Assembly: GCA_027490995.1 (NCBI GenBank)
Contig: JAIXWY010000011.1
Span: 248,001 to 312,000, forward strand
Length of the DNA stretch: 64,000 nucleotides
Source: Opitutaceae bacterium
GTDB lineage: Bacteria > Verrucomicrobiota > Verrucomicrobiia > Opitutales > Opitutaceae
Reading direction: 5' to 3'
Made by a program: the position numbers and the translations under genes. The notes below the pieces were generated by a model. It was not told the DNA's origin. It made no database searches and was given only the letters and a program-made list of their open reading frames with translations. This document shows positions 29,328-38,857 of this stretch, one piece after another. Position 1 is the stretch's first letter, and each line of letters starts with the position of its first letter.

Positions 29328-30536
29328 CTACTCGAACCTCAGGGCATCGATCGGGTCGAGCCGGGCGGCCTTGTGGGCAGGGTAGAAGCCGAAGACGATG
29401 CCGATCACGGCCGATACGACCACGGCGATGACGACCGCATTGGTGGAGACGAGCACAGGCCATCCGAGTTGACTGGAAACGATCTCGGATGAGGCGATCC
29501 CCAGCGCGACGCCGAGGACGCCGCCTAGGATACTCAGGATCATGGCCTCGATCAGAAACTGCATGCGCACATCGCGGTCGTGCGCCCCGATCGCAAGGCG
29601 GATGCCGATCTCCCGCGTCCGCTCCGTGACGCTGACGAGCATGATATTCATGATGCCGATCCCGCCGACGATAAGAGAGATTCCGGCGATCGCGCCGAGC
29701 AGCGCGGTCATGGTGCGGGATGTCGCCGTGGCGGCCTCCGCCAGTTCCATCTGATTGCGCACTGTGAAGTCAGGCTCCCGGCCACCGCGTCGCTGCTGCA
29801 GAAGATCAGTGATGTCCTGTTGGATTCGAGAGATCGACTCAGGGGTTTGTGCCTGAATCAGGATGCCGCTGAGGTTTTGTCGCCGGGAAACGCGCCGCAT
29901 CGCGCTGGTGAGCGGCACAATCACGACGTCGTCCTGGTCTGATCCGAAGAAGTTGAATCCCTTGGGCTTAAGGACGCCGACCACCTTGAAAGGCAGATTG
30001 CGGATGCGAAGCGTTTGTCCGATCGGATCGATGTCGGGAAACAGATTGGTCACGACCGTCTGTCCGATCACCGCAACCTTGGCGGTGCTGCGCTCATCGG
30101 CCGTGGTGAACATCGCGCCGGAGGAAAGTTCCCAATCGCGGATGCTGAGGTAGCCGGGTGATTCGCCGAGGATGGAGGTGTTCCAGTTCAGGCCGTTGGC
30201 GAGGACTTGCTGCCGATCGCGCACCTCGCCACTCACGGCGACGGCGCCGACAATTTCACGCTCGATTGCCTGGGCGTCCTCAACGGTGAGTGTGCTGCTC
30301 GATCCCCAGCCGCCGCGCATGCCGCCGGTCGTGGCGCTGCCCGGAAACACGGAGATGACGTTCCGGCCGAGACTGGCAATTTGTCCTTCCACGAGGGACT
30401 TCGCTCCGTTGCCGATACTTACCATGGCAATCACCGCAGCGACGCCGATGATGATGCCGAGTGCGGTTAAGACGGAGCGGAGCTTGTTCCGGCGCAGGGC
30501 ACGCAACGCGATGACGACGGTGGCGGTGAGGCGCAT
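29328..30536 (-). CDS. MacB-like ABC transporter permease (FtsX family)
   Basis: 402 residues with the four-helix MacB/FtsX layout: one N-terminal helix (about 20-45), a large periplasmic domain (about 50-280), and three C-terminal helices. Typical motifs are RNKLRSVLTALGIIIGVAAVI at the N-terminus, IGGIGIMNIMLVSVTERTREIGIR near residue 290 and a C-terminal YPAHKAARLDPIDALRFE-type end. It works with the ATPase just upstream. In E. coli MacB both parts are one chain; here they are separate, 7 bp apart. It would form the mechanotransmitting part of a tripartite efflux pump with the adaptor. Confidence 0.9.
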   Translation of the reverse strand: MRLTATVVIALRALRRNKLRSVLTALGIIIGVAAVIAMVSIGNGAKSLVEGQIASLGRNVISVFPGSATTGGMRGGWGSSSTLTVEDAQAIEREIVGAVAVSGEVRDRQQVLANGLNWNTSILGESPGYLSIRDWELSSGAMFTTADERSTAKVAVIGQTVVTNLFPDIDPIGQTLRIRNLPFKVVGVLKPKGFNFFGSDQDDVVIVPLTSAMRRVSRRQNLSGILIQAQTPESISRIQQDITDLLQQRRGGREPDFTVRNQMELAEAATATSRTMTALLGAIAGISLIVGGIGIMNIMLVSVTERTREIGIRLAIGAHDRDVRMQFLIEAMILSILGGVLGVALGIASSEIVSSQLGWPVLVSTNAVVIAVVVSAVIGIVFGFYPAHKAARLDPIDALRFE

Positions 30537-30543
30537 GGTAGAT

Positions 30544-31311
30544 TCAGGTTGAGCCGATCAGCTTGGCGGCCGTCTCGGCCTCGCGCAGACGTTGCATTTC
30601 CACCGCGGCCACCATGCGGTCGGGTACCGCCTCGTCGCGCACTATGCGGCCATCGCGCATGATGAGGTTGCGTCGGCAAAAGCGGGCGATGTCGAGCTCG
30701 TGGGTGACCATCATGATGGTGATGCCCTCTTCGTTAAGCTTCTGGAAGACCCCCATGATCTCGACAGACGTCCGGCTATCGAGATTTCCGGTCGGCTCGT
30801 CGGCGAGCAGGATCTGCGGCCGATTGACGAGGGCTCGGGCGATGGCGACGCGTTGCTGCTGTCCGCCGGACAGTTGGTTCGGGAGGTGTTCCGCGCGATC
30901 GGTTAGGCCGACGGTCTCGAGCGCCTGAAGGGCGCGGCGGCGGCGCTCAGCGCTGGAGATCTGTTCCGCGCTGTAGAGCATGGGTAACTCGACGTTCTCG
31001 AGCGCGGTCGTCCGGGAGAGCAGGTTGAATCCCTGGAAGACGAAACCGAGCTTGCGGTTGCGCAGATCGGCACGCTCGTTGCGCTCAAGACCGGAGGTGT
31101 CGACGCCGTCCAGCAGGTAGCGCCCGCTGGTCGGGCGGTCCAGGCAGCCGAGAATGTTCATCAGCGTGGATTTGCCCGAACCGGATGAGCCCATCATGGC
31201 GACGAATTCGCCCGGCATCACCTGCAGGCTGATCCCACGGACTGCGTGGACTTCGACCTCCCCATTGGAGTAGGTTTTCGTGACGTTCTCGAGCTGGACG
31301 ACCGGCTGCAT
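30544..31311 (-). CDS. MacB-like ABC transporter ATPase
   Basis: 255 residues, LolD/MacB group. Walker A GSSGSGKST (about 41-49), signature LSGGQQQR (about 145), Walker B ILLADEPTGNLDS and H-loop VTHELD. The tail of about 30 residues after the ATPase core is longer than usual. Lies between the adaptor (18 bp upstream) and the permease gene (7 bp downstream), so it powers that permease. Exports peptides, macrolides or lipoproteins in known relatives; the substrate here is unknown. Confidence 0.92.
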   Translation of the reverse strand: MQPVVQLENVTKTYSNGEVEVHAVRGISLQVMPGEFVAMMGSSGSGKSTLMNILGCLDRPTSGRYLLDGVDTSGLERNERADLRNRKLGFVFQGFNLLSRTTALENVELPMLYSAEQISSAERRRRALQALETVGLTDRAEHLPNQLSGGQQQRVAIARALVNRPQILLADEPTGNLDSRTSVEIMGVFQKLNEEGITIMMVTHELDIARFCRRNLIMRDGRIVRDEAVPDRMVAAVEMQRLREAETAAKLIGST

Positions 31312-31329
31312 GATCGGCGGCGGGGTGGT

Positions 31330-32766
31330 TTAGAACGGACGGCGGTTGCCGCTGAATGGATTGCGCGCGGGCTGGTTGGCGGCCCCGGACTCCGGAGCGG
31401 CGAAGCTGGAGATCAGCACGTCACCTTCCGCCAAGCCCTCCATCACCTCGGTAAACGTTCCATCTGTGATGCCCAACTTCACGGTGACAGGTTCGGCTAA
31501 GGGCTGGGTTGCGGTTCCGGCCAGTTTATAGACGGTCCGCGTCGTGACGGTGGCGCCTGAGCCTCCGTTGCCGGTGCGGCCGCCCATGAAACGCTCAGGC
31601 AGTTCGATTCCACGCTCGCGAGCGAGTGCCTGCAGGCGGGCGAGGGCCTCAGGGGCCGGAGGACCGGCCCGAAAATCGACGCCGGCATCGGCCATGAGTT
31701 GGCGGAACTGCTCCCGCCGATCACCGCCCGGGCGGGCCTCACCGCCTGATTTACCCGAAGCAGTAGGACCGGAGCTCGGTGCGGGAGTGGACGCGGCTGC
31801 CGACGGAGCGGTGGAGACGGGCTTGGCGACCAAGTATGCCTCGGGAATCCTCGCGCGGAGGGCGGCGTTCGGGATCCGCAGCGTCCCGCCACGCCGCGCG
31901 ATCACGATCGAGACATTCGCAGTCATCCCCGGCTTCAGCTTGAGGTCGTCATTGCGGACGTTGATGATCGTCGCGTAGGTGACGACGTTTTGGGTGGTCG
32001 TCGGGAGATTTCGCAGTTGCTCGACTCTGCCGCGGAATTGCCGATTGGGAAATGCGTCCACGGTGAACGTCACGTCCTGACCGACTTCCACGTTGCCGAT
32101 GTCGGCCTCGGCGACCGCAGCCTTGATCTGCATTTGCGCGAGGTCGTTCACAAGGGTGAAGAGTGTCGGGGCGTTGAAGCTGGCGGCGACCGTCTTTCCC
32201 ACCTCTGCAACACGGTCGATGACGATGCCGTCGATGGGTGCATAGAGCGTGCAGCGCGAGAGGTCGGTCTTGGCGTTCTCGACGCTTGCCGTCTGGATCA
32301 GTAGCTGAGCGCTGGCCTGCTGGAACTGTGCCTCGGCTTGATCGAGCTCCTGCTGGGAGACGAGGTTCTTGGCAAAGAGACCCCGGGCGCGGTCAACGTT
32401 GAGTTTCGAGAGCGTGTGATTGGCGCGCGTATTGGCGAGTTGTGCTTCCGCCTGCCGCAGGCGCGAGTCGTAGGTTGCGGTGTCGAGGCGGGCGAGCACG
32501 TCACCTCGCTTCACGCGACTGTTGAAATCCACCGTTACCTCGACGATCTGGCCGGAGATTTGCGAGCTCACCTCCGTCGTAACAACCGGCTCCAGATCGC
32601 CGGTTGAGGTGACGGCCTGAACGATGTCCCCACGGCTTACGGTGGTCGTGATGATCTCGGGAGGCTTCTCTGCGCTCCGGTTCCAGTACCAGTAGGCTCC
32701 GCCGGCGAGGAGGAGAACCGTTACGAGAGCGGTGAGGAGAGTGCCGAGACCTCGGGATTTGGCCAT
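31330..32766 (-). CDS. MacA-like periplasmic efflux adaptor (HlyD/RND family)
   Basis: 478 residues. N-terminal membrane anchor (about 8-27), lipoyl-like half-motifs around VSSQISGQIVEV and LYAPIDGIVIDRVAEVG, and a helical hairpin between them (about 100-190) that would reach an outer-membrane channel. The C-terminal region carries an insert rich in Pro, Ala, Ser and Gly (about 320-430) between beta-barrel and membrane-proximal strands. First gene of the macAB-like operon. No TolC-like outer-membrane gene is in the window. The leader is CT-rich (CAATTCCCAACCCGTC) with no Shine-Dalgarno. Confidence 0.88.
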   Translation of the reverse strand: MAKSRGLGTLLTALVTVLLLAGGAYWYWNRSAEKPPEIITTTVSRGDIVQAVTSTGDLEPVVTTEVSSQISGQIVEVTVDFNSRVKRGDVLARLDTATYDSRLRQAEAQLANTRANHTLSKLNVDRARGLFAKNLVSQQELDQAEAQFQQASAQLLIQTASVENAKTDLSRCTLYAPIDGIVIDRVAEVGKTVAASFNAPTLFTLVNDLAQMQIKAAVAEADIGNVEVGQDVTFTVDAFPNRQFRGRVEQLRNLPTTTQNVVTYATIINVRNDDLKLKPGMTANVSIVIARRGGTLRIPNAALRARIPEAYLVAKPVSTAPSAAASTPAPSSGPTASGKSGGEARPGGDRREQFRQLMADAGVDFRAGPPAPEALARLQALARERGIELPERFMGGRTGNGGSGATVTTRTVYKLAGTATQPLAEPVTVKLGITDGTFTEVMEGLAEGDVLISSFAAPESGAANQPARNPFSGNRRPF

Positions 32767-33202
32767 GACGGGTTGGGAATTGAGGCGGGGTGAGGGGATT
32801 TTGAGAACGAGGGACGTCCGACGACACCCAGCGCCTGGAAGACGCTAGGCGTCCGCCTGGGGTTACCAATGCTTTTCTGAGTCGATTGCGGGCACCGGGG
32901 TAGGCCCTGCGTCCCAAGACGCAGACCGCATGCGGATTCCGCGTCCGCTACCGTTGAGGCCTTATTGGAATGAAACGCTCGGCGTCTGCCGATCCGCCGG
33001 ACCGGCCCGCCCCGACCTGATGACTTGCGGTGCTGCGATGCTCGTCGAGCGAGCTGGGGCTCGCAGCGTCGGTCTTTCGACCCAAGAACCCGGTCTGCGA
33101 TTTGTGGGCGATGGCGGCGCCGCCTGACGGATGAGCACCCTGCTTTGCGGACCTGAGGCGGGCCACGCACACGGCGACACCTAAGGTGTCGTACGCCGTC
33201 GG
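32767..33202. other. Hairpin-rich intergenic region between macA and coaD
   Basis: 436 bp with no convincing gene, although both strands stay open for 60-150 codons. It holds a string of perfect dyads: CCCAG/CTGGG enclosing GACGC-TAG-GCGTC (32827-32861); CTGCGTC-CCAA-GACGCAG (32907-32924); the palindrome CCGCATGCGG (32926-32935); GCTGCGA (33032-33038) with TCGCAGC (33061-33067) enclosing GCGAGC-TGGG-GCTCGC (33049-33064); GGTC-TTTC-GACC (33071-33082); GGCGGCGCCGCC (33113-33124). It must also hold the macA promoter. It may be an interspersed structured repeat or a small RNA; neither is proven. Confidence 0.5.
33171..33199 (-). terminator. Stem-loop just downstream of coaD
   Basis: CGACACC (33175-33181), loop TAA, GGTGTCG (33185-33191) form a 7-bp stem, and ACGGCG (33171-33176) can instead pair with CGCCGT (33194-33199) as an outer stem. 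It lies 3 nt after the coaD stop on the minus strand. No U-run follows on that strand, so it may be a 3'-end stabiliser or a Rho-assisted stop for the long yej-coaD transcript. Confidence 0.45.
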
Positions 33203-33691
33203 TCAGGGTTTGGGCGCGGAGAAGTGACGGCGAAGCGCGGCCGCCACGTTCGCAGGAACGAAGTGGTTCACGTCACCGCCGTAGCGGGCAACTTGCTTGA
33301 CCAGCGTTGAGCTGCAGTAGCTGAACTGCTCGTTGGGCATCACGAAGAGCGTTTCGATGGTCGGCTCGAGATGGCGGTTCATCAATGCCATGTTGAATTC
33401 AAACTCGAAGTCCGAGAGGGCGCGAAGCCCGCGGATAATGGCGTCGGCTTTCTGCTCGCGCGCGAACTCCATGAGCAATCCCCCGAAGGAGGTGATTGCG
33501 ACATGGGGCCACTCGGCCAGGTGCGGCTGAATCATCGCGATCCGTTCATCGACCGTGAAAACCGGGCCCTTGCCCGGATTTACGGCCACGGCGACCGTCA
33601 CTCGATCGAACAATCGAGCGGCGCGTCGAAGGACATCGAGATGACCATAGGTGATCGGGTCGAACGTGCCGGGGTAGATGCAGTGGCGCAT
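33203..33691 (-). CDS. coaD: Phosphopantetheine adenylyltransferase
   Basis: 162 residues, the usual CoaD length. Catalyses 4'-phosphopantetheine + ATP to dephospho-CoA in CoA synthesis, in the cytosol. Nucleotidyltransferase motif YPGTFDPITYGHLDV (T/HxGH type) at residues 7-21, and the second nucleotide-binding motif YCSSTLVKQVA (about 127-137), followed by GGDV..FVP as in the family. Last gene of a minus-strand run behind the Yej-type transporter, 23 bp after an ATPase gene. CT-rich leader (CTCACCGCTCCTCCC) before ATG. Confidence 0.95.
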   Translation of the reverse strand: MRHCIYPGTFDPITYGHLDVLRRAARLFDRVTVAVAVNPGKGPVFTVDERIAMIQPHLAEWPHVAITSFGGLLMEFAREQKADAIIRGLRALSDFEFEFNMALMNRHLEPTIETLFVMPNEQFSYCSSTLVKQVARYGGDVNHFVPANVAAALRRHFSAPKP

Positions 33692-33714
33692 GGGAGGAGC
33701 GGTGAGACGCTAGG

Positions 33715-34692
33715 TCAGGCCAGATCGTAGTGGCACGCGACCGTGTGACCGGTGCGTCCCGGGACCTCGCGCAGCGCGGGCTGGACGTTGCGGCAGTGCT
33801 CGGTGGCGTGGGGGCAGCGGGTGTGGAACGGGCAGCCGCTCGGTGGATTGATCGGGGAAGGAACGTCGCCCGAAAGCACGATCCGCTCGCGCACGCGCTG
33901 CGGGTTTGGCTCCGGGATAGCGGAGATCAAAGCCCGCGTGTACGGATGGCGCGGGTCCCGATAGACATCGTCGGCGTCGGCGAATTCGACGATCCGCCCG
34001 AGGTACATGATCGCGACACGATCGGAGACGTGCTTCACCACCGCGAGATTGTGCGCGATGAACAGGTAGCTGAGCCCCATTTCCCTCTGGAGATCGAGAA
34101 GGAGATTCAACACCTGGCTCTGGATGGAGACGTCGAGCGCGGAGACCGGCTCGTCGCAGATGATCAGCCGTGGCTCAAGCGCGATCGCCCGCGCGATGCC
34201 GATACGCTGGCGCTGGCCGCCCGAGAATTCGAACGGGTAGCGGTCCGCCGCACCCGCCGGCAGTCCCACCTTGTCGAGGAGTTCGAGCACCTTACGGCGA
34301 CGCCATGCGGCGTCACCGATGCCATGGATCAAAAACGGCTCGGAAACGATCTCGCCGACCATGTGGCGGGCGTTGAGCGATTCCACCGGATCCTGGAAAA
34401 TCATCTGCAGGTTGCGGCGGTGGACTTTGAGCTGCTTGGTGGACAGAGGCGCGAGGTCGACGCCGTCGAATCGGATGGTGCCCGCCGTGGGGCGGTTCAG
34501 CCGCACGATGCTCTTGCCCAGCGTGGACTTGCCGCAGCCGGACTCGCCCACGAGCCCGATGGTTTCCCCGGCGCGGAGGGTGAAGCTGACACCATCCACG
34601 GCCCGGCAGACCTTTCGCGCGCGCTGGAACACGCCTTCCTTTACCGGGAAGTGCATCTGCAGGTCGCGGACCTCAAGAAGCGTGGTGCTCAT
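33715..34692 (-). CDS. Oligopeptide ABC transporter ATPase (OppF/DppF-like)
   Basis: 325 residues from the ATG at 34692, which overlaps the OppD-like stop by 4 bp; the open frame above it to 35019 is an N-terminal shadow. Walker [18 protein letters not shown] signature and [15 protein letters not shown] Walker B. The C-terminal oligo_HPY-type region carries [14 protein letters not shown], a cysteine cluster that in relatives can bind Fe-S or zinc. Energises the YejB/YejE-like permease pair. With its neighbour it corresponds to one E. coli YejF, which is a double ATPase. Confidence 0.92.
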   Translation of the reverse strand: MSTTLLEVRDLQMHFPVKEGVFQRARKVCRAVDGVSFTLRAGETIGLVGESGCGKSTLGKSIVRLNRPTAGTIRFDGVDLAPLSTKQLKVHRRNLQMIFQDPVESLNARHMVGEIVSEPFLIHGIGDAAWRRRKVLELLDKVGLPAGAADRYPFEFSGGQRQRIGIARAIALEPRLIICDEPVSALDVSIQSQVLNLLLDLQREMGLSYLFIAHNLAVVKHVSDRVAIMYLGRIVEFADADDVYRDPRHPYTRALISAIPEPNPQRVRERIVLSGDVPSPINPPSGCPFHTRCPHATEHCRNVQPALREVPGRTGHTVACHYDLA

Positions 34693-35738
34693 GTGCGAAC
34701 CCCCTCGGGATGGGCGAGCTCGCGCCAACGGTGGCAGGCGACTTGATGTCCCGCCGACACCTCGTGCGTCGCGGGCTGAACCGCGCACGCGTCGACCCGG
34801 TGCGGGCAGCGATTCTGGAAGCGACAGCCGACGGGTAGGTCGGCGAGGCCGGGAACCATGCCCTCGATGACACTGAGTCGGCTTTTGCGCGCCGTACTGA
34901 GTCGAGGGATCGACTGCAGAAGTCCCCGCGTGTACGGGTGCGAGGGCGCGCGGAAGATTTGCTCGACCGGACCGGATTCGGCGACTCTGCCGCCATACAT
35001 CACGACCACATCGTCGCACATCTCCGCGATGACCCCGAGGTCGTGCGTGATGAGGAGAATCGCCATTCCGATGTCGCGCTGCAGCGAACGCATCAGATCG
35101 AGGATCTGCGCTTGAATGGTGACATCGAGCGCGGTCGTCGGTTCGTCGGCGATCACCAAGGAAGGTGAGCAGGCGAGGGCCATGGCGATGACCACGCGCT
35201 GGCGCATTCCACCCGACAGTTGGTGCGGATATTCCCCGACGCGAATCTCGGGTGACGGGATACCCACCTTGGCGAGCATCTCGATGGACAGCCGCAGCGC
35301 CTCGCCGCGATCGCGCGTCCGGTGCAGCAGGAAAACCTCGCTGAGTTGGCGACCGATGGAGTGGACCGGATTGAGCGCGGTCATCGGTTCCTGGAAGATC
35401 ATGCCAATCTTTCCTCCGCGGATGCGACGCATGGCCTCGATGGGAAGGGCGGAGATGTCTTCTCCCTCAAAGACAATCTTACCGCTGCGGATGCGTCCCA
35501 TGGGCTGGGGGAGCAAGCGCATGATTGACAGCGCCGTGACGCTCTTGCCGCAGCCGGACTCTCCGACCACGCCGAGGGTGCGTCCTCGGCGCACGTGGAG
35601 GCTCACGCCATCGACGGCCGTCAGGGTGCCGGCGTCGGTGTCGAACGTGGTGACCAGATCGCGGACGTCGAGAATGACGTCGGGCTGGCTTGTCGTGGAA
35701 GGCGCGGCGCTCACTGCGGCTCGGATCTCAGCGGGCAA
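34689..35738 (-). CDS. Oligopeptide ABC transporter ATPase (OppD/DppD-like)
   Basis: 349 residues. Walker [10 protein letters not shown] (about 60), signature LSGGMRQR, Walker [16 protein letters not shown]-loop LLITHDLGV, and the C-terminal [14 protein letters not shown] cysteine cluster of the oligo_HPY domain. Overlaps the substrate-binding-protein gene by 11 bp and the OppF-like gene by 4 bp, so the three are translated together. First half of a split YejF equivalent. Confidence 0.92.
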   Translation of the reverse strand: MPAEIRAAVSAAPSTTSQPDVILDVRDLVTTFDTDAGTLTAVDGVSLHVRRGRTLGVVGESGCGKSVTALSIMRLLPQPMGRIRSGKIVFEGEDISALPIEAMRRIRGGKIGMIFQEPMTALNPVHSIGRQLSEVFLLHRTRDRGEALRLSIEMLAKVGIPSPEIRVGEYPHQLSGGMRQRVVIAMALACSPSLVIADEPTTALDVTIQAQILDLMRSLQRDIGMAILLITHDLGVIAEMCDDVVVMYGGRVAESGPVEQIFRAPSHPYTRGLLQSIPRLSTARKSRLSVIEGMVPGLADLPVGCRFQNRCPHRVDACAVQPATHEVSAGHQVACHRWRELAHPEGVRT

Positions 35739-37764
35739 ATTGGTCGAAGGTCAGGACTTGGGCTGGAAACGCGCGATCGGAGCGCCGGGCCTCTTCGCTC
35801 TCGCGGCGTGCGTCTTCATCAATCCACGAGAGGAAGAACTCCTCGGCGGTGCGACTCTGCGCGACATTGAAGCCAGCGGGCCAACGGATGTGGCGGGCAT
35901 AGCCGACACGATAGAAGGGCATGGTCCACCCGTTGACCCAGGACGCGTGATCGTAGATGATCTGCTCGATCTGCGCGGCGCGTTGGCGGATCTCGTCCAT
36001 GGTTTCCGCCCGGTCATAAGCCTCGATGAGCCGGTCCAACTCGGGTACGAACGTCATCGTCATGTTGTTGGTCTGCACGCGGACCTTTGAGGGATTGGGA
36101 TTGGGCGATCCTTCGGACGTCTTGGACACCGGCTTCCCGGTAGAGTCGAGGTAGGCGTCCTCGTAGGCATTCGAGCCGTGGTAGATTTCCCAGTAGCGCG
36201 GGTATGCCTCCACTGACCGAGCTAGGGCAACGAGCGTGATCTCGTGGTTCTTCTCTTGGACCTTTTTCCACCCGGTGGTCTGATCGAGGACCTCGAGACG
36301 CAATTCCAGCCCCGCCTTCAGGGCCTCTTGTTTAAGAATGGGCAGAAGGTCGCGCAGATCGGGCCGCGACGTCGTGAGCGTGAAGGAAAGGCGCTCGCCT
36401 TTTGCGGTCGTGAGCACGCCGTCCGGCCCCTGCTGCGTGAAGCCCGCCTTGGCGAAATGGGCTCGCGCAAGATCGGGATTGAAGCGTCGGTACGTGAGCG
36501 TCGGATGGACGCGGAAGGGGTAGCCGTCGGAGCGCGTCTCGAGACGCACGGCATCGCCGCGGAAGAACTGCTGGCACACCAGATCAAAGTTCGCCGCGTG
36601 CTGAATCCCGAGGCGCACCTCGGTCTGGTTAAGCATCGGCTTGTGGGAGTTGATCCACAGGCCCCAGTCCGGACGCGGAACGCGATTGAAGAACTTCGCC
36701 TTCACAATGGCGCCGGACTTCACCGCGGGGTGGTCGTCGGGGATGGTTTCGTACCAGAACTTTGGCAGGGAAAGCGGGAACATATCGAGGTCGCCGCGGG
36801 CGAAGGCCTCGACCGCCTTGTCGGGATCACGAATGACCTCGAGGCGGTACTTGTCCGGGTTGAACCGTCCGCGGAAGAACCGTTTGTCCTTGGCCCACCA
36901 GTCCTGTACGCGCGTCAGCGTCACGGAGCGGCCTTTCTCGATATCGCGGTCGAGCAGGGTGTATGCGCCGGTCGTGGGCAGCGTTCGCCACTGGTAGCGC
37001 TCGAGCCAGCCTGGACCAAAGTCCTTGAAGGCGTGCCGCGCATAGAGAGCGAATTGGCTGAGGTCTACGTCGAGACTAGGCTTCCGCTCGGGGGCCGTGA
37101 GGGAAAAGGTATGGTCGTCGTAGACGGTCAGGCGCTCATAGCGCTTGCTGTAGAAATTGTTGTACCACGGCTCGCCCAGATCCGGGCTGCGCATCATATA
37201 AAATGTGAACACCACGTCGGCGGTCGTGACGGGGCGTCCGTCGGACCAGCGAGCATCCGTGTTGAGCCGGTAGTATACGGTGCGGTTCTCAGGGTCGACG
37301 GCCCACTCCCGAGCCAGACCGGGGTACATGCGGCCGGCGACGTTCGGATGGGCGTGCAGAATGTAGACGGCAACGTAATCCAGGAGATACGGTCGAATTC
37401 CGCCGGTGGCGTCCGGCCCGATCGTGCGCAGTGTGCGGGGGAAATCCTGCATGTAGTACCGGAAGGTTCCACCCTTGCGCGCGGCTGGATCGGCGAATTC
37501 TGGGAGATCGGAGCCATCCTGCCACCGCAGCGAGGTCGGGATCTCCGAAAGCGGACGCGTCTGGTAGAAGGAGGCTTGCGCCGCCAGCGTGCGAGCAAGG
37601 TCCGCCTCCATATCGGGGCCGGCGGCGGTCGCACCACCGGATGGGGCGTTCGTCGCCGTGGGCGTCTTGGGGCCGCACCCCGTGGCGAGGATCAGAATAA
37701 GTGACGCCACGGCGAGTGCGAGGGTGCGGCGTGCGAAGTCCGGCGAAAGGCTGAAGGGAGTCAT
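35728..37764 (-). CDS. YejA-like extracellular solute-binding lipoprotein
   Basis: 678 residues from the ATG at 37764; the frame above (to 37824) overlaps the permease gene. N-terminal signal with lipobox ATGC, so a lipoprotein with Cys near residue 30. SBP_bac_5 fold with RYYMQDFPRTLRTIGPDA, YRLNTDARWSDGRPVTTADVVF, and NNMTMTFVPELDRLIEAYD near the end. The RGGT/FRYYMQDFP opening and WINSHKPMLNQTEVR resemble YejA (peptide and microcin C uptake) more than OppA. Follows the YejE-like permease by 4 bp. Confidence 0.88.
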   Translation of the reverse strand: MTPFSLSPDFARRTLALAVASLILILATGCGPKTPTATNAPSGGATAAGPDMEADLARTLAAQASFYQTRPLSEIPTSLRWQDGSDLPEFADPAARKGGTFRYYMQDFPRTLRTIGPDATGGIRPYLLDYVAVYILHAHPNVAGRMYPGLAREWAVDPENRTVYYRLNTDARWSDGRPVTTADVVFTFYMMRSPDLGEPWYNNFYSKRYERLTVYDDHTFSLTAPERKPSLDVDLSQFALYARHAFKDFGPGWLERYQWRTLPTTGAYTLLDRDIEKGRSVTLTRVQDWWAKDKRFFRGRFNPDKYRLEVIRDPDKAVEAFARGDLDMFPLSLPKFWYETIPDDHPAVKSGAIVKAKFFNRVPRPDWGLWINSHKPMLNQTEVRLGIQHAANFDLVCQQFFRGDAVRLETRSDGYPFRVHPTLTYRRFNPDLARAHFAKAGFTQQGPDGVLTTAKGERLSFTLTTSRPDLRDLLPILKQEALKAGLELRLEVLDQTTGWKKVQEKNHEITLVALARSVEAYPRYWEIYHGSNAYEDAYLDSTGKPVSKTSEGSPNPNPSKVRVQTNNMTMTFVPELDRLIEAYDRAETMDEIRQRAAQIEQIIYDHASWVNGWTMPFYRVGYARHIRWPAGFNVAQSRTAEEFFLSWIDEDARRESEEARRSDRAFPAQVLTFDQFAR

Positions 37765-37768
37765 GGGA

Positions 37769-38839
37769 TTACTGATACGTGGTAAACTTCTTGGGATCGA
37801 AAGCCTCGCGAACCGCCTCGCCAATGAACGTGACGAGGACCAGTACGACGACGAGTGCCGAGAAGGCGGAGGCGACGATCCACGGTGCGTTGAGGTTGGA
37901 TGTTCCCTGACGGAGCAGTTCGCCCCAGCTCGGGGTGGGCGGGGGCAGACCGAAACCGAGGAAGTCCAGCGCGGTCAGCGAGCTGATCGCGCCAGCGACC
38001 GTGAAGGGAATGAAGGTGACGATTGTGGAAAGGGTGTTGGGCAGGATGTGGCTGAAGATGATCCGTCGGGTCGACGCTCCGAGCACCTGCGCGGCATGGA
38101 CGTAGTCTCGTGCCTTCTCCCGGTACGTCGCCGAGCGCATATAGTAGGTCATGCCAGTCCATGAGAACAACACGACGATGGTGAGTAGGACCCAGAGACT
38201 CATGCCAACGCCCGCGGGAACGACGGACGCGACGATGATGACCACAAAAAGGAAAGGGACGTTGGACCAGATCTCGATCAAGCGCTGGACGAACAGGTCG
38301 AACCATCCGCCGAAGTAGCCCATGAGGCAGCCCACGGTGATGCCGATCAGGTAAGTCAGGAGAATGAAACACCCGGCGAAGACCAGCGCGTTGCGGAAGC
38401 CGTAGAGCAGGCGGGCCAGGATGTCCCGGTTGATCTGATCGGTGCCGAGGAAGTGTCCCTTTGACCAGTCGGGAGGGCGTGGTCGAAACGTCTCGTTGCG
38501 GTAGCAGTTCTCGACCGCACTGTACGGTATTGGGGGCAGGAGGACCCAGTTGTCCGTGCCCTTGAACTGCGCCTTAAGATCTCGGTAATTGACTTCGTAG
38601 TCATAGGTCAGACCGAAGTCTCGACCCGTGTGGATGGCGCCGTAAGTAGGGAAGTACCAGCGATCCTCGTAGCGGACCACGAGCGCGCGGTTATTGACGA
38701 GCAACTCCGCGACAGCCGAGAGGGCGACCAATCCACAGAGGATCAGGAACGAGAGGTACCCACGCCGAATCTGCCGGAAGCGCAGCAGCTTTTTCCGAGT
38801 GAGGGGATTGAGGCGAAGGCTCGGCAGAGGGAAGCGCAT
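37769..38839 (-). CDS. yejE: YejE-like peptide ABC transporter permease
   Basis: 356 residues. N-terminal cytoplasmic NPLTRKKLLRFRQIRRGY, then a first helix (about 28-48), then the long periplasmic part typical of YejE with NRALVVRYEDRWYFPTYGA. A DPP-type permease domain follows from about residue 150, with the HFLGTDQINRDILARLLYG motif and the EAA loop containing AAQVLGASTRRIIFSHILPN. Pairs with the YejB-like permease 18 bp upstream. Leader CCGCTCCGCATCTCCC before ATG lacks a Shine-Dalgarno. Confidence 0.88.
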   Translation of the reverse strand: MRFPLPSLRLNPLTRKKLLRFRQIRRGYLSFLILCGLVALSAVAELLVNNRALVVRYEDRWYFPTYGAIHTGRDFGLTYDYEVNYRDLKAQFKGTDNWVLLPPIPYSAVENCYRNETFRPRPPDWSKGHFLGTDQINRDILARLLYGFRNALVFAGCFILLTYLIGITVGCLMGYFGGWFDLFVQRLIEIWSNVPFLFVVIIVASVVPAGVGMSLWVLLTIVVLFSWTGMTYYMRSATYREKARDYVHAAQVLGASTRRIIFSHILPNTLSTIVTFIPFTVAGAISSLTALDFLGFGLPPPTPSWGELLRQGTSNLNAPWIVASAFSALVVVLVLVTFIGEAVREAFDPKKFTTYQ

Positions 38840-38857
38840 GGGAGATGCGGAGCGGTA

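Noticed and set aside
32930-33172. Small ORFs on both strands in the macA-coaD gap
   Set aside because: They run through several perfect hairpins and give arginine/serine-rich peptides without family resemblance.
36244-37704. 486-codon + strand ORF across the YejA-like gene
   Set aside because: It is antisense to a lipoprotein with clear SBP_bac_5 motifs; long open antisense frames are expected at this GC content.
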